A DNA stretch of 40,458 nucleotides from Clostridiales bacterium (GCA_012728815.1 JAAYEI010000022.1:1-40458); one strand, 5' to 3'; positions 1 to 7,979 are shown, counted from the first letter of the stretch. Translations and numbers: made by a program. Notes: generated by a model not told the origin, from the letters alone.

Positions 1-793
1 GCGCCAGCACCCGGATGTCCTGGGGGTGGCGGGCGCCCATCTCGGCGATGAAAAAGCGGTGCTGGGGCCCCAGCTCCCCGCGGATGCAGCGGGCCAGGCC
101 CAGGGGCGTGTTGAAGCTGGCGGGCGAGGCCAGGGTCGGGTAGGTGTCCCGCAGCATGGCCTGCAGGATGTTTTTCACCGTGGTCTTGCCGTAGGAGCCG
201 GTGATGCCGATCACCCGCAGCCCGCCCTGGCGCAGCCCATCCAGGACACGGCTTGCATCCGCGCGGTAAAGCAGCTGGATGGCCTTCTCCAGCGGCCAGG
301 CCAGCACCAGCGCCAGCAACAGCCACAATGGCAGCAGCAAGGGCAGCAGGGCGCTGGCGCCAAAGGGCAGCTTCAGGGCATACATCGCCCAGGTGAGCAG
401 CAGCCCCACCAGGAGCAAGGCGCCGTACAAACGCTTGACCCGCGGGGTGCGCACCAGCCTGACCTTGACCTGCTTCTCCCGGTAGGCCATCAGGCCAATG
501 ACATAGCCGCACACCAGCAGCAGGCCGCAAAACAGGAGGGCTGCCAGCAGCGATAGCACCGGGTGCAGGCGCTGGGTGAGGGAGGAGAAAAACAGCAGCA
601 GCAGGCCCGCCACACCAAGCGCCAGGCCCGGCCAGGCGCACCTGCCCGGCAGGCGCCGCACCGCGCGGACATAGCCCCCAAGCTGGTAGCTGGCCAGCTG
701 CGCGAACTGCACCAGCTGCCTGGCGGCGTACAGCATGGCCACCGCCGGCGCCAGCCACAGCAGCAGGAGGGCCAGGGCAGACAGGATGTTCAC
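1..793 (-). CDS. MurF-like Mur ligase with N-terminal membrane domain (partial, N-terminal part)
   Basis: The visible 264 residues start with a GTG and run off the left edge. Residues 1-170 are very hydrophobic, with about five or six likely membrane segments (roughly 4-22, 55-72, 78-103, 122-140, 145-168). A Mur-ligase central domain follows, with the ATP-binding loop GSYGKTT at 199-205 and then AEMGARHPQDI at 250-260, typical of MurF-type enzymes, which add D-Ala-D-Ala to the UDP-MurNAc tripeptide. The start GTG overlaps the stop of the upstream hydrolase gene (GTGA), suggesting translational coupling. Classical MurF is soluble with a different N-terminal substrate domain, so this is a membrane-anchored variant. 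The true acceptor could differ, as in other Mur-ligase-family enzymes; the C-terminal domain is not visible. I am sure of the Mur-ligase fold and less sure of MurF activity. Confidence 0.8.
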   Translation of the reverse strand, partial: MNILSALALLLLWLAPAVAMLYAARQLVQFAQLASYQLGGYVRAVRRLPGRCAWPGLALGVAGLLLLFFSSLTQRLHPVLSLLAALLFCGLLLVCGYVIGLMAYREKQVKVRLVRTPRVKRLYGALLLVGLLLTWAMYALKLPFGASALLPLLLPLWLLLALVLAWPLEKAIQLLYRADASRVLDGLRQGGLRVIGITGSYGKTTVKNILQAMLRDTYPTLASPASFNTPLGLARCIRGELGPQHRFFIAEMGARHPQDIRVLA

Positions 794-1584
794 GCGCGCT
801 CCTCCTCCAAAAAGATGTCCACCGCGTTGGTGAAGCGGGCCAGCTGGTTGAGGTAGGCGAAGTGGTCCTCGTCCTGGTAGACCAGCAGGCGGGCATCAGG
901 CAGCTCCTTCGCCATGACCTGGCCCATCCACAGCGGGGTGGCCTGGTCCTGCTCACCCCAGACCAGCAGCACAGGCTGGGTGACCCTGGGCAACAGCGGG
1001 CGCAAATCCTCCCGCACCACGCGGCTGAAGCTGCCACGAAGCGCCTCGGGCGTGGCCAGGTAATCCGCGGAGGCGAACTGGCCGCGCAAGCTGGCCAGCC
1101 AGCCGGCCTGGCGCGCCTTGAGGGCGGGAAACATGCCCAGGACGGCCAGGGCGCCGCGGGCAGCCTTGAACATCCAGGCGCGCAGCCGCCCGCGCAGGGT
1201 GGCCCTGGGGCGCAGCCCGGCGCAGCCGGTCAGCACCAGCGCCTGCACCCGCTGAGGATGGTGGGCGGCCAGCCACAGCGCCACCCGCCCGCCAAAGGAG
1301 TGGGCGACCAGGGTGGGGCGCTCAAGCCCCAGCTGGTCCATCAGGCCCAGCGTCCACTCCGCGTATTCCTTCACACCCCAATGAACCCCTGGCTGGCCGG
1401 AGCCACCATGCCCGGGAAAGTCCACCATGGTGACCTCATAGCGATGCTGCAGCCTGGCCGCAAGGGGCCGCAGGTGCCCTGCCATGGAGACGCTGGCGGG
1501 GCCCCAGCCATGCAGCAGCAGCAGCTGTTCGCCCTGGCCAATCTGCTCCACCTGGGCGATAATCCCCTTAGACTGCAGGTTCAT
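790..1584 (-). CDS. alpha/beta-fold hydrolase
   Basis: A 264-residue protein of the alpha/beta hydrolase family. It shows the oxyanion-side motif LLLHGWGP near residue 25, the strand-turn DFPGHGGSGQP, the nucleophile elbow HSFGGR (Ser nucleophile), the acid-region VWGEQDQATP and the catalytic His in DEDHFAYL near the C-terminus, so the Ser-Asp-His triad looks complete. There is no signal peptide, so it is probably cytoplasmic. Substrate is unknown; BioH-like esterases and lipases look similar. The ATG at 1584 has AAAGGAA upstream and lies inside the 3' end of the acetyltransferase gene (17 bp overlap). An in-frame extension further upstream is only the antisense of conserved GNAT codons in another frame and was not used. 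The stop overlaps the MurF-like start. Confidence 0.85.
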   Translation of the reverse strand: MNLQSKGIIAQVEQIGQGEQLLLLHGWGPASVSMAGHLRPLAARLQHRYEVTMVDFPGHGGSGQPGVHWGVKEYAEWTLGLMDQLGLERPTLVAHSFGGRVALWLAAHHPQRVQALVLTGCAGLRPRATLRGRLRAWMFKAARGALAVLGMFPALKARQAGWLASLRGQFASADYLATPEALRGSFSRVVREDLRPLLPRVTQPVLLVWGEQDQATPLWMGQVMAKELPDARLLVYQDEDHFAYLNQLARFTNAVDIFLEEERA

Positions 1585-2068
1585 GCTGGCGGTTCCTTTC
1601 TGGCGCCTCATCCCCAAGCAGCAGGATGTAGCGGCACTTCTCCCTGGCATCCATGCACAAAGCCCGGTAGGGGGGCGGCACCTTGACGATGCTTTCCAGC
1701 ACACAGCCCAGTTTCTCACAGGTTTTCCGGGAGGGGATGTTGTCTGGATCGGTGGTGATGGACAGGCTGTGAAAGCCCTCCGCCCGGATGCGGGGCAGCA
1801 GCGCGGCCAGCGCCTTGGCCGCATAGCCATGGCCGCGCCAGGGCGCCTCCACCCGGTAGCCGATGTGGCCCAGGTAGTAGATTTCCGGGCTTTCCCCCAG
1901 GCGCAGGCTGATATAGCCCACGCGCTGGCGGCTGCCCGTAAGGCAGATGTCGTAGGTGATGCTCTCAGGTATGCCGTAGGAACGGTCGCGGGTGGTGCGC
2001 TCCGCGAAGCGCAGCGTCACCTCCTGCCCCACCAGCACGGCGTGGGGCCTGAACAATTTACGCAACAA
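1568..2068 (-). CDS. GNAT family N-acetyltransferase
   Basis: A GNAT acetyltransferase of 166 residues from the chosen TTG start. The acetyl-CoA binding region is visible as GYRVEAPWRGHGYA, followed by the helix AAKALAALLPRIRAEG and the NIPSRKTCEKLGC motif near the C-terminus, as in RimJ/RimL-type enzymes that acetylate protein N-termini or small amines. The substrate is unknown. I chose the TTG at 2068 because GGAGG sits 5 nt upstream and a good promoter (-35 at 2122-2127, -10 at 2099-2104) lies just before it. A longer frame up to ATG 2209 would put that promoter inside the gene, and its extra 47 residues do not look like a GNAT domain. The gene overlaps the hydrolase by 17 bp. Confidence 0.8.
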   Translation of the reverse strand: MLRKLFRPHAVLVGQEVTLRFAERTTRDRSYGIPESITYDICLTGSRQRVGYISLRLGESPEIYYLGHIGYRVEAPWRGHGYAAKALAALLPRIRAEGFHSLSITTDPDNIPSRKTCEKLGCVLESIVKVPPPYRALCMDAREKCRYILLLGDEAPERNRQHEPAV

Positions 2069-2098
2069 GCCTGCCTCCAGCGCGGATTTTTCTTGTTC

Positions 2099-2127
2099 AG
2101 TATAGCACAGCAGGCTTGGGCGCTCAA
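2099..2127 (-). promoter_or_regulatory. sigma-A type promoter for the GNAT-hydrolase-MurF unit
   Basis: On the minus strand TTGAGC (2122-2127) is followed by a 17-nt spacer and TATACT (2099-2104). The spacer ends in TGTGC, giving an extended -10 (TGC-TATACT). The expected transcript start is near 2092, about 25 nt before the TTG start at 2068. Prediction from sequence only. Confidence 0.6.
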
Positions 2128-2224
2128 TGAAACACAGCAAAAGACCCAGGTACCCACGGGCCGGGCGCCGCCAGGGCAGCAGGCGGAGCTGTTCCATTCC
2201 CACACCCATGACGGCCGTTTGAAT

Positions 2225-2260
2225 CCAGAAGCCCAGGCGCGTGGGCGCCTGGGCTTCTGT
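2225..2260 (-). terminator. hairpin downstream of the SIMPL gene
   Basis: A near-perfect 15-bp inverted repeat (arms 2226-2240 and 2245-2259, with a GTGG tetraloop) lies about 18 nt after the stop of the SIMPL gene at 2278. Only a short T-containing stretch (GATTC) follows on the minus strand, so it may be a weak terminator or an mRNA 3' stabiliser. Confidence 0.5.
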
Positions 2261-2277
2261 TCATAAGGGCTGTGCGC

Positions 2278-3018
2278 TTAGTCCAGGTTGAAGGTCACCA
2301 ACACGCTCGCGGTGATGATGACATCCCCGGCCAGGATGGGCGTGCTCGTGGCCATCTCGCCAGCGAACTTCTGGTCGGCGGAACTTTCAAAGGGCGTGCC
2401 CATCAATTCGTTGGATTCCAGCTTGACCAGGCTGCCCAGGGTCTTGCCGGCCGCCAGGGCGAGCACCTCGGCCTTGGCACGGGCATCCGCCACAGCGCCC
2501 TGCAGCGCCTGGTGGTAGGCTTCCTGGCGCTTGGAAGACTGGAAGATGAGGCTGTAGATGTTGTTGGCCCCGGCGGCTGAAGCCGCGTCAATGGCGGTGG
2601 ATACGCTGTCGATGTCGCGGATGGTGACAGAGAGCATGTTGGTCACGGTGAAGTTGCCGCTGATGAGGCTGGCGACAGCCCCGGTCATGCTGCCATCCGG
2701 CTCAAAGTAGACGTAGTAGGAGCTGGTTCGGATGTCCTCGCGTTGGACGCCGGCCGCTTCCAGCGCCGCGATGACCGCGTCAATGATGCGGATGTTCTCC
2801 TGGTGGGCTTCCCCCACCGTGCGGCCCCGGGTCTGGGCACCCAGCTCAATGGTGGCCAAATCGGACTTTATCCCGACGCTGTTGGCGCCGGACACCACCA
2901 GGGTGGCGGAGTTCAGGGGCGCGGGGAGCACCTGGGGGCTTGGCTCCTGCGCCAGCGCGCCCAGGGACAGGCCCAGTACAAGGGCCAGGGTCAGCATGAA
3001 TGACAGGATTTTTCTCAT
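2278..3018 (-). CDS. secreted SIMPL-domain (DUF541) protein
   Basis: 246 residues starting at an ATG with AAAGGAGG upstream. Residues 1-24 form a clear signal peptide (basic start, hydrophobic core, cleavage near LGALAQ). The rest matches the SIMPL/DUF541 pattern: an early segment (VVSGANSV...DLATIELGAQTRG), a central QENIRIIDAVIAALEAAGVQREDIRTSSY stretch characteristic of the family, and a C-terminal part with KAEVLALAAGKTLGSLV. Family members are extracytoplasmic, oligomeric proteins of poorly defined role, linked to stress in some bacteria. It lies 53 bp after the anti-sigma/DUF4349 gene and is probably co-transcribed, hence an envelope-stress role is a reasonable inference. A longer in-frame start at 3075 lacks a ribosome site and would hide the signal peptide. 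Confidence 0.85.
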   Translation of the reverse strand: MRKILSFMLTLALVLGLSLGALAQEPSPQVLPAPLNSATLVVSGANSVGIKSDLATIELGAQTRGRTVGEAHQENIRIIDAVIAALEAAGVQREDIRTSSYYVYFEPDGSMTGAVASLISGNFTVTNMLSVTIRDIDSVSTAIDAASAAGANNIYSLIFQSSKRQEAYHQALQGAVADARAKAEVLALAAGKTLGSLVKLESNELMGTPFESSADQKFAGEMATSTPILAGDVIITASVLVTFNLD

Positions 3019-3071
3019 GGGTGTTTCCTCCTTTTGATCACGGGGTGTCTGCCTGGATGACAGGGGTGTTC

Positions 3072-4217
3072 TCATTTGTTTTTTCTCCTTTTGATGACAC
3101 GGCGGATGATGAAGATGACCAGAACCAGCACAAGCAGGTAGGGCAGGGCGATGCTCAGGAAGACCACCAGGTCGGCCAGCAGCTGGACAAAGCCCTCAAA
3201 GGCTGCCTGAACACCGTTCTGCACGCGGTCCCAGAGGGTCTCCTGCTTGTCCTGGGAAGTTTCAATGGGGCTGAGTTCATTCAAGGTGAGGCGGAGGGTG
3301 GAGTAATCGACCTTGCTGTCCATGCCCCGCAGCAGGCCGGTCAGGCGGTCAATCTCGTACTGGGTGTCGGAGATGCTGTACTCCACCGTGATCAGGTCTT
3401 CCACTGTTTCAGCCTTGGCCAGCAGGGCCTGCAGGCGCTCCATCTTGGTTTGCTGGGTGCGCAGACGGTTCTGGGTGTCCGCGTAGTGTTCAGACACATC
3501 CTCGCTGGACTCGTTGAAGGACACCAGGCGGCCCACGCCGCGCAGGGTGGTGATCATCTGGTCCAGCTGGCTGCTGGGGACGCGCAGGGTGTAGTAGGCC
3601 ACGCGCAGGTTGCTGTAGGCATTGCTCAGGCTGGCGCTTTCCACCCAGCCGCCGGCCTGGTCCAGCGCCTGCAGGACGGCGTTTACGTCCTCGTCAAAGG
3701 CGCGGGTGGACAGCTCCATGCGCACGGTGCGGATGATCTTGGCCGCCTGCTTCTCGATCTCGGCCTCGCCGCTCCTGGATGAGGCCGTGTCCATGTCCTG
3801 GGGGGCGGCGTAGTTGGCCAGCGCTTCCGGCTGGCTGTCGTAGCCCATGCCGTCCATGGAAGGGCTGGAGGCTGTGCGGCTTCTGTTGTAGCCCGGGTCC
3901 TGGCGGTTCTGGCTTACCAGCCAGGTGCCGCCCACCATGACCACAAGCGCTGCGGCCACGGCCAGCCATTTGGTGATTCTGGGAAACTGTTTCACGGGTG
4001 GTTCCTCCTCCTGCGTGATGCGCTCGCGCCAGGCGGATGAAAAGCTGGCGGGTACCTCGCTGCCCTCATCCATCTGGCGGGCGTCCTGCAACACCTGGCT
4101 TGCAAAGCGGCAGGCCGGGCAGGCCTTCAGGTGCGCGTCCAGGGACGCGCGGGCCTCCTGGTCCAGGCCGCCTTCCAGGTGACGCTCAAGGAGGGCGCGG
4201 CATTGCTCACAGTTCAT
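3072..4217 (-). CDS. zinc-finger anti-sigma factor fused to DUF4349 sensor domain
   Basis: 381 residues. Residues 3-36 hold a ZAS-type zinc finger (C3, C6, and H29-x3-C33-x2-C36), which in this family binds and inhibits an ECF sigma factor. A membrane helix follows at about 83-102, then an extracytoplasmic DUF4349 domain (about 155-320) that includes a predicted coiled coil (about 245-300), and a second membrane helix at about 346-371 ending in a basic tail. The topology is therefore cytoplasmic anti-sigma, outside sensor, re-anchored C-terminus. The ATG at 4217 has AAAGGAGG upstream and overlaps the sigma gene by 11 bp, the normal arrangement of a sigma/anti-sigma pair. DUF4349 has no settled function; that it acts as the sensing part is my inference from the fusion. 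Confidence 0.85.
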   Translation of the reverse strand: MNCEQCRALLERHLEGGLDQEARASLDAHLKACPACRFASQVLQDARQMDEGSEVPASFSSAWRERITQEEEPPVKQFPRITKWLAVAAALVVMVGGTWLVSQNRQDPGYNRSRTASSPSMDGMGYDSQPEALANYAAPQDMDTASSRSGEAEIEKQAAKIIRTVRMELSTRAFDEDVNAVLQALDQAGGWVESASLSNAYSNLRVAYYTLRVPSSQLDQMITTLRGVGRLVSFNESSEDVSEHYADTQNRLRTQQTKMERLQALLAKAETVEDLITVEYSISDTQYEIDRLTGLLRGMDSKVDYSTLRLTLNELSPIETSQDKQETLWDRVQNGVQAAFEGFVQLLADLVVFLSIALPYLLVLVLVIFIIRRVIKRRKNK

Positions 4218-4788
4218 GTCTGTCCCTCCTTTCATCATTGGGACGTTTCCCTTCGTCAAAAAGTTCCCCATCTTCCAACAAAATTTTATACAGCTGCGCG
4301 CGGGCGCGGCTGAGGCGGCTTTTGAGGGTGCCCTCCGGGATGCCGAGGACCTGCGCTGATTGCAGGTAGGGCAGGCCCTGCAAGTCCACCAGCACCACCA
4401 CGGCGCGGAACTCCGCCGGCAGGCGCTGGATGGCCCGCCGCAGGGCGGCCTTGCGCTCCTGCGCCTCCAGGCGCAGGTAGACCTCCGCCTTGTCATCCGG
4501 CACCTGGTAGCCAGCTTCAGCCAGCTCATCCAGGGAGAGCTGCTCGCGGCGGGCGCGCAAGGCGTCCAGGCAGGTGCGGGTGACCAGGGTGTACAGCCAG
4601 GTGGAAAAGCTGGAACGGCCCCTGAAGCTGTCCAGCTTGCGGAAGGCCTTCAGCAGCCCCTCCTGGGCGCAGTCCTCCGCGTCCTGGGGGTTGCCCATCA
4701 ACTGCAGGCAAGTAAAGTACACCTGGCGCTCCAGCGGGGCGACCAGGCGTTCAAACCGCAATGCCTTGTCTGCTTGTGTCTCGCGCAA
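4207..4788 (-). CDS. ECF-type RNA polymerase sigma factor
   Basis: A 193-residue sigma-70 family protein of ECF type. Region 2 (about residues 15-85) contains GNPQDAEDCAQEGLLKAF and the DNA-melting segment FSTWLYTLVTRTCLDALR. Region 4 (about 115-170) contains the helix-turn-helix YLQSAQVLGIPEGTLKSRLSRAR used to read the -35 element. Such proteins redirect RNA polymerase to envelope-stress genes. The start is TTG at 4788, supported by AAAGGAGG 6 nt upstream. It is the first gene of a sigma, anti-sigma/DUF4349, SIMPL set. An AAAAACC motif about 50 nt upstream (near 4842-4848 on the minus strand) resembles an ECF -35 element, but no convincing matching -10 was found, so autoregulation is only possible. 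Confidence 0.9.
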   Translation of the reverse strand: MRETQADKALRFERLVAPLERQVYFTCLQLMGNPQDAEDCAQEGLLKAFRKLDSFRGRSSFSTWLYTLVTRTCLDALRARREQLSLDELAEAGYQVPDDKAEVYLRLEAQERKAALRRAIQRLPAEFRAVVVLVDLQGLPYLQSAQVLGIPEGTLKSRLSRARAQLYKILLEDGELFDEGKRPNDERRDRHEL

Positions 4789-4854
4789 GGGGCACCTCCT
4801 TTCCCTGTCTGTTCAGTCTACCCAGCAAACGCGCACAAGGCGGTTTTTCATGCA

Positions 4855-4889
4855 CAGGCGCCAACATGTCCGGGACACATTGGCGCCTG
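4855..4889 (-). terminator. possible hairpin terminator after the YhgE-like gene
   Basis: CAGGCGCCAA (4855-4864) pairs with TTGGCGCCTG (4880-4889) around a partly paired loop. It begins 18 nt after the stop codon at 4907 on the minus strand. No U-run follows, so it may be a weak terminator or an mRNA-stabilising structure. The rest of the 118-bp gap up to the sigma factor start holds only the sigma gene leader. Confidence 0.45.
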
Positions 4890-4906
4890 CCTTGATGAAA
4901 TTGTGG

Positions 4907-5824
4907 TCAGCGCCCGAAAATGTTCAGGAAGCGCTGCCAGAAGGTCTGGGGGCCCGGTTCGCTTTCAGGCTCCGGGGGAAATTCCTTGGCCTTGACCTGC
5001 TCCCCCAGCAGCACAAACTGCAGCGAGCGCACCTGGTTGCGGGGGTCGGCAAAGGAAGAGACCGGCTGGCCCTCCATGCCGGAGAGGAAATTGGCCATCA
5101 ACCCGCTGACCGCGCCCTCCAGCGGCGAGCCGGCCAGGGCGGCCGCGGCGGCATCCTGGTACATCTGGGCGTCAATGCCCATGCGGACGCCGGCAATTTG
5201 AATGCCAGGCATGGCAAAATCCGTCACCCGGGCGCTGAAGCCAACATCTGCCTCCTGACCGGGCAGCACCACAAAGCTGAGCGTGCGCGCACCCCCTGCA
5301 ATGGCGTGGGTGGCCTTGTCCGAGCGGATGTCCAGGCAGCGTTCCTCATCCAGGCTGAGGGTAATCTGCAGCGACAGGCTGTCGGCGATGTGGCGCAGGT
5401 CCTCGTTGATCCGCACCCGGATGCTGCCTGCCAGTTGCCCGCTGGCGCCGGACAGCGCCTGGGCGCTCACGGGCTGACCGTCAAGGGTATAGGCCAGGTC
5501 AAAGGTCCAGGGCAGCTGTGCCTGGGGCAGGTCGCCCTGGTAGGAGAAGCGCCCCGCCGCCATGGTGAAGCTGGCCTCGCCATCCTGGTAGGCAAAGTCC
5601 GTGGCCTCACCCAGCGGCCAGGCCTGCTCATAGGCGCCATAATCCAGCACCCGGGTTTGCTCCCTGGCCTCAAAGGCGTTCACCAGCCAGACGCCCAGGG
5701 GGGCGCCCTGCGCGTCCAGGCGGGCGTAAACCACCTCGTCCTTCAGGGCCTGGGCCAGGGCGCCGGAGACGGTGCCCAACACCAGGGCCAGGGAGAGCGC
5801 CAGCAGCATCAGTCTGCGCTTCAT
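4907..5824 (-). CDS. secreted YhgE/Pip-like protein, partner of MMPL transporter
   Basis: 305 residues with a clear signal peptide (1-25, cleavage near SGALAQA). The mature N-terminus KDEVVYARLDAQGAPL, followed by WLVNAF and DYGAYEQ, matches the conserved opening of YhgE/Pip-like extracytoplasmic proteins, as does YTLDGQPVSAQALSGASG near residue 115. No C-terminal membrane segment is obvious; the protein ends in a short amphipathic FWQRFLNIFGR. Its start ATG overlaps the stop of the MMPL exporter gene (ATGA), so the two are almost certainly co-translated. In several Bacillota such proteins lie next to MMPL/RND exporters, suggesting an accessory role in exporting lipid or another hydrophobic substrate. 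The function itself is unknown. Confidence 0.65.
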   Translation of the reverse strand: MKRRLMLLALSLALVLGTVSGALAQALKDEVVYARLDAQGAPLGVWLVNAFEAREQTRVLDYGAYEQAWPLGEATDFAYQDGEASFTMAAGRFSYQGDLPQAQLPWTFDLAYTLDGQPVSAQALSGASGQLAGSIRVRINEDLRHIADSLSLQITLSLDEERCLDIRSDKATHAIAGGARTLSFVVLPGQEADVGFSARVTDFAMPGIQIAGVRMGIDAQMYQDAAAAALAGSPLEGAVSGLMANFLSGMEGQPVSSFADPRNQVRSLQFVLLGEQVKAKEFPPEPESEPGPQTFWQRFLNIFGR

Positions 5825-7863
5825 GTTGATTGCTTCCCTTTCAGCTTGGTCTTGAGAATCAGTTTGTCACACCAGGACAGCACCAGGGGCAGCACCAGCA
5901 GCACCATCACGCAGGACAGCGCAGCCCCCCGGCCGATGATGAGCCCCATCTCAGAAATGACGCCATTTTCCTTGACCAGCAGGCCCAGCGCATAGCCAGC
6001 CAGGGTGAGGATCATGGCGGGGGGCAGGATGGAGGCGGTGGACACCTCCAGCGCCCAGGCGGCCGCCTGGCGCGGGGGGCGCGTGCCGCGGCCCTCCAGA
6101 TAGCGCTGGGTGAGCAGGATGCCGTAATCCACCGTGGCGCCCAGCTGCACCGAGGACACAATCTGAAAGCCGATGTAGTTCAGGGTGGAGCCCAGCAGGT
6201 AGGGCGTGGCCATGTTCAGCCAGATGGAGCCCTGGATGACCACCAGCAGGATCAGCGGGATGGTCAGGTTCCTGAAGTTGAGCAGCAGCACCAGGCCGAT
6301 GGAGATCACCCCGGCCAGCAGCACCTTGAGGTTGTCCGAGGTGATGAAGGACATCAGGTCAAAATTGACCGCCGCCTCGCTGAGCAGGTGGGCGTCCCCC
6401 GGGTAGTGGCGCTGCAGGGTGTCGCGCAGCTGCTCCACCTGAAGGAAGGCGGACGCGCTTTCATCCGGCCGGTCTGTCAGCAGGATGAAACGGGCGTAGC
6501 CATCCTGGTAGAACTGGCCGGTAACGCTGTCAGGCAGGGCCTGGGGCGGGATGCCGTGGGAAACGGTGTCCGCGTAGGAAAACACGGAGCGGATGCCGGG
6601 CACCTGGGCCAGGTCCTGGCCCAGCGCTGCCTCCTTTGCCCTGTCCCCCTCCGGCACCAGCGCCAGCGCCAGGCGCTCCTGGCCAAAGCGCTCCTCGATT
6701 TTGCGGGCCTCCTGCCGCAGCGGCGAGTCCGGGCTGTGCATGCCGCCGGAGCCATACACAAAGGTGTTCTTGCCCTGCATCAGGAAGGCCAGGGGCAGCG
6801 CCAGCAGCAGCACGATGGCCAGCGGCGCGCCGAAACGGACCACCACCCGCCCAAACCCCTTGAAGGAGGGGATGAAGCTGCGGTGCCGGGTTTTGTCAAT
6901 CCATTTGAGGCTGGCGATGACCACCGCGGGCAGGAAGAACATGACGCTCAGGTAGCTGAGCAGCACGCCCTTGGCCAGCACCAGGCCCATGTCACGCCCC
7001 AGGGAGAAATCCATCAGCACCAGCGCCAGAAAGCCAAACACCGTGGTCATGGCGCTGGCGGCGATGGTGCCCGAGGCCTTGCGCATGGCCAGCCGCATGG
7101 CCTCGCCGGGCGCATGGCCCTCCTCGCGCAGGTCGGCGAAGCGGTGCAGCAAAAAGATGGCATAGTCGATGGAAACCGCCAGCTGCAGCAAGGCGGCGCA
7201 GGAACGGGTGATGAAGGACACTTCCCCGAAGATGATGTTGCTGCCCTCGTTGAGCAGGATGGCGGTGCCGATGGCCAGCAGGAAGAGCAGGGGCTCCACC
7301 CAGTGACGGGTGGCCAGGATCAGAATCACCAGGCACAGCGGCACCACATAATAGGAAATGGAGGCGATCTGGCTCATGGTGACATTGATCTGCTGCGCAT
7401 TGTCCGCCGCGGTGCCCCGCAGCAGCGCCTCCGGATAGGCCTCCCTGACCCGCAGCACCAGGGAGGCCTGGCTGGCCTCCGGGACCGTCAGCTGGAAGAG
7501 GGGGCCGTCGCTATAGTAGCGCGCCAGCTCCTCCTCAGGCAGCATCTGAACAGGTGTGCCGCGCAGGTCCACCACGTCATCCAGCCAGATGATGTCGCTG
7601 ACCCCCGCCATGGCGCGCAGGTGCTCCTTGTGTTCCATGGCCTCCCGCAGGCCAAGGCCCGGCAGGTACACCTGGAGGTTGGGCAGCTCGTCGCCCGCCG
7701 CGCGCAGGGCCCGCGCCGTGGGGGCCTCAGCGGGCAGGTAATCGCTCAGGTCATAGTTGAGCCGGACGGACAGCGCCGCAAACACGCTCACCACGCACAG
7801 CAGCAGGGTGAGGGTGATGACCAGTTTCCGGTGGCGGATAACCGCCTCGCTCACATGTTTCAT
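5821..7863 (-). CDS. MMPL/RND family exporter
   Basis: 680 residues, the usual length for a Gram-positive MMPL-family exporter. A first membrane helix (about 11-32, ITLTLLLCVVSVFAAL) is followed by an extracytoplasmic domain, a five-helix SSD-like block (about 170-320, including SIDYAIFLLHRFADLREEG with the conserved DYAIFL), a large second outer loop, and the second block (about 505-670) with ATVDYGILLTQRYLEGRG. The two copies of the D-Y-x-I/L motif are the proton-relay positions of the family. Members export lipids, siderophores or hydrophobic compounds; the substrate here is unknown. It forms a two-gene unit with the YhgE-like secreted protein, overlapping by 4 bp. Confidence 0.9.
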   Translation of the reverse strand: MKHVSEAVIRHRKLVITLTLLLCVVSVFAALSVRLNYDLSDYLPAEAPTARALRAAGDELPNLQVYLPGLGLREAMEHKEHLRAMAGVSDIIWLDDVVDLRGTPVQMLPEEELARYYSDGPLFQLTVPEASQASLVLRVREAYPEALLRGTAADNAQQINVTMSQIASISYYVVPLCLVILILATRHWVEPLLFLLAIGTAILLNEGSNIIFGEVSFITRSCAALLQLAVSIDYAIFLLHRFADLREEGHAPGEAMRLAMRKASGTIAASAMTTVFGFLALVLMDFSLGRDMGLVLAKGVLLSYLSVMFFLPAVVIASLKWIDKTRHRSFIPSFKGFGRVVVRFGAPLAIVLLLALPLAFLMQGKNTFVYGSGGMHSPDSPLRQEARKIEERFGQERLALALVPEGDRAKEAALGQDLAQVPGIRSVFSYADTVSHGIPPQALPDSVTGQFYQDGYARFILLTDRPDESASAFLQVEQLRDTLQRHYPGDAHLLSEAAVNFDLMSFITSDNLKVLLAGVISIGLVLLLNFRNLTIPLILLVVIQGSIWLNMATPYLLGSTLNYIGFQIVSSVQLGATVDYGILLTQRYLEGRGTRPPRQAAAWALEVSTASILPPAMILTLAGYALGLLVKENGVISEMGLIIGRGAALSCVMVLLVLPLVLSWCDKLILKTKLKGKQST

Positions 7864-7892
7864 AGGCCTCCTACAATCAGGTCCATGACCCC

Positions 7893-7898
7893 ATTATA
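7893..7898 (-). promoter_or_regulatory. -10 element upstream of the MMPL exporter
   Basis: A perfect TATAAT on the minus strand lies 30 nt before the ATG at 7863. No good -35 hexamer is found at 16-18 nt; TGGACA occurs but only 8 nt away. A weak or activator-dependent promoter is possible. Confidence 0.4.
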
Positions 7899-7979
7899 GG
7901 GGGCGCTGTCCAGGCGCGCACCCGTGAAAACCACTTTGTGTTGTTTTCAAGACAGATTTCGCGCGATTGTTCAGTTGAC

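Noticed and set aside
2069-2209. N-terminal extension of the GNAT gene to ATG 2209
   Set aside because: It would contain the predicted promoter and has no GNAT-like residues; the TTG at 2068 has a good ribosome site.
5830-7899. 689-codon plus-strand frame opposite the MMPL exporter
   Set aside because: Gln/His/Gly-rich translation with no domain; a typical antisense frame of a GC-rich gene. The minus-strand gene has clear MMPL motifs.
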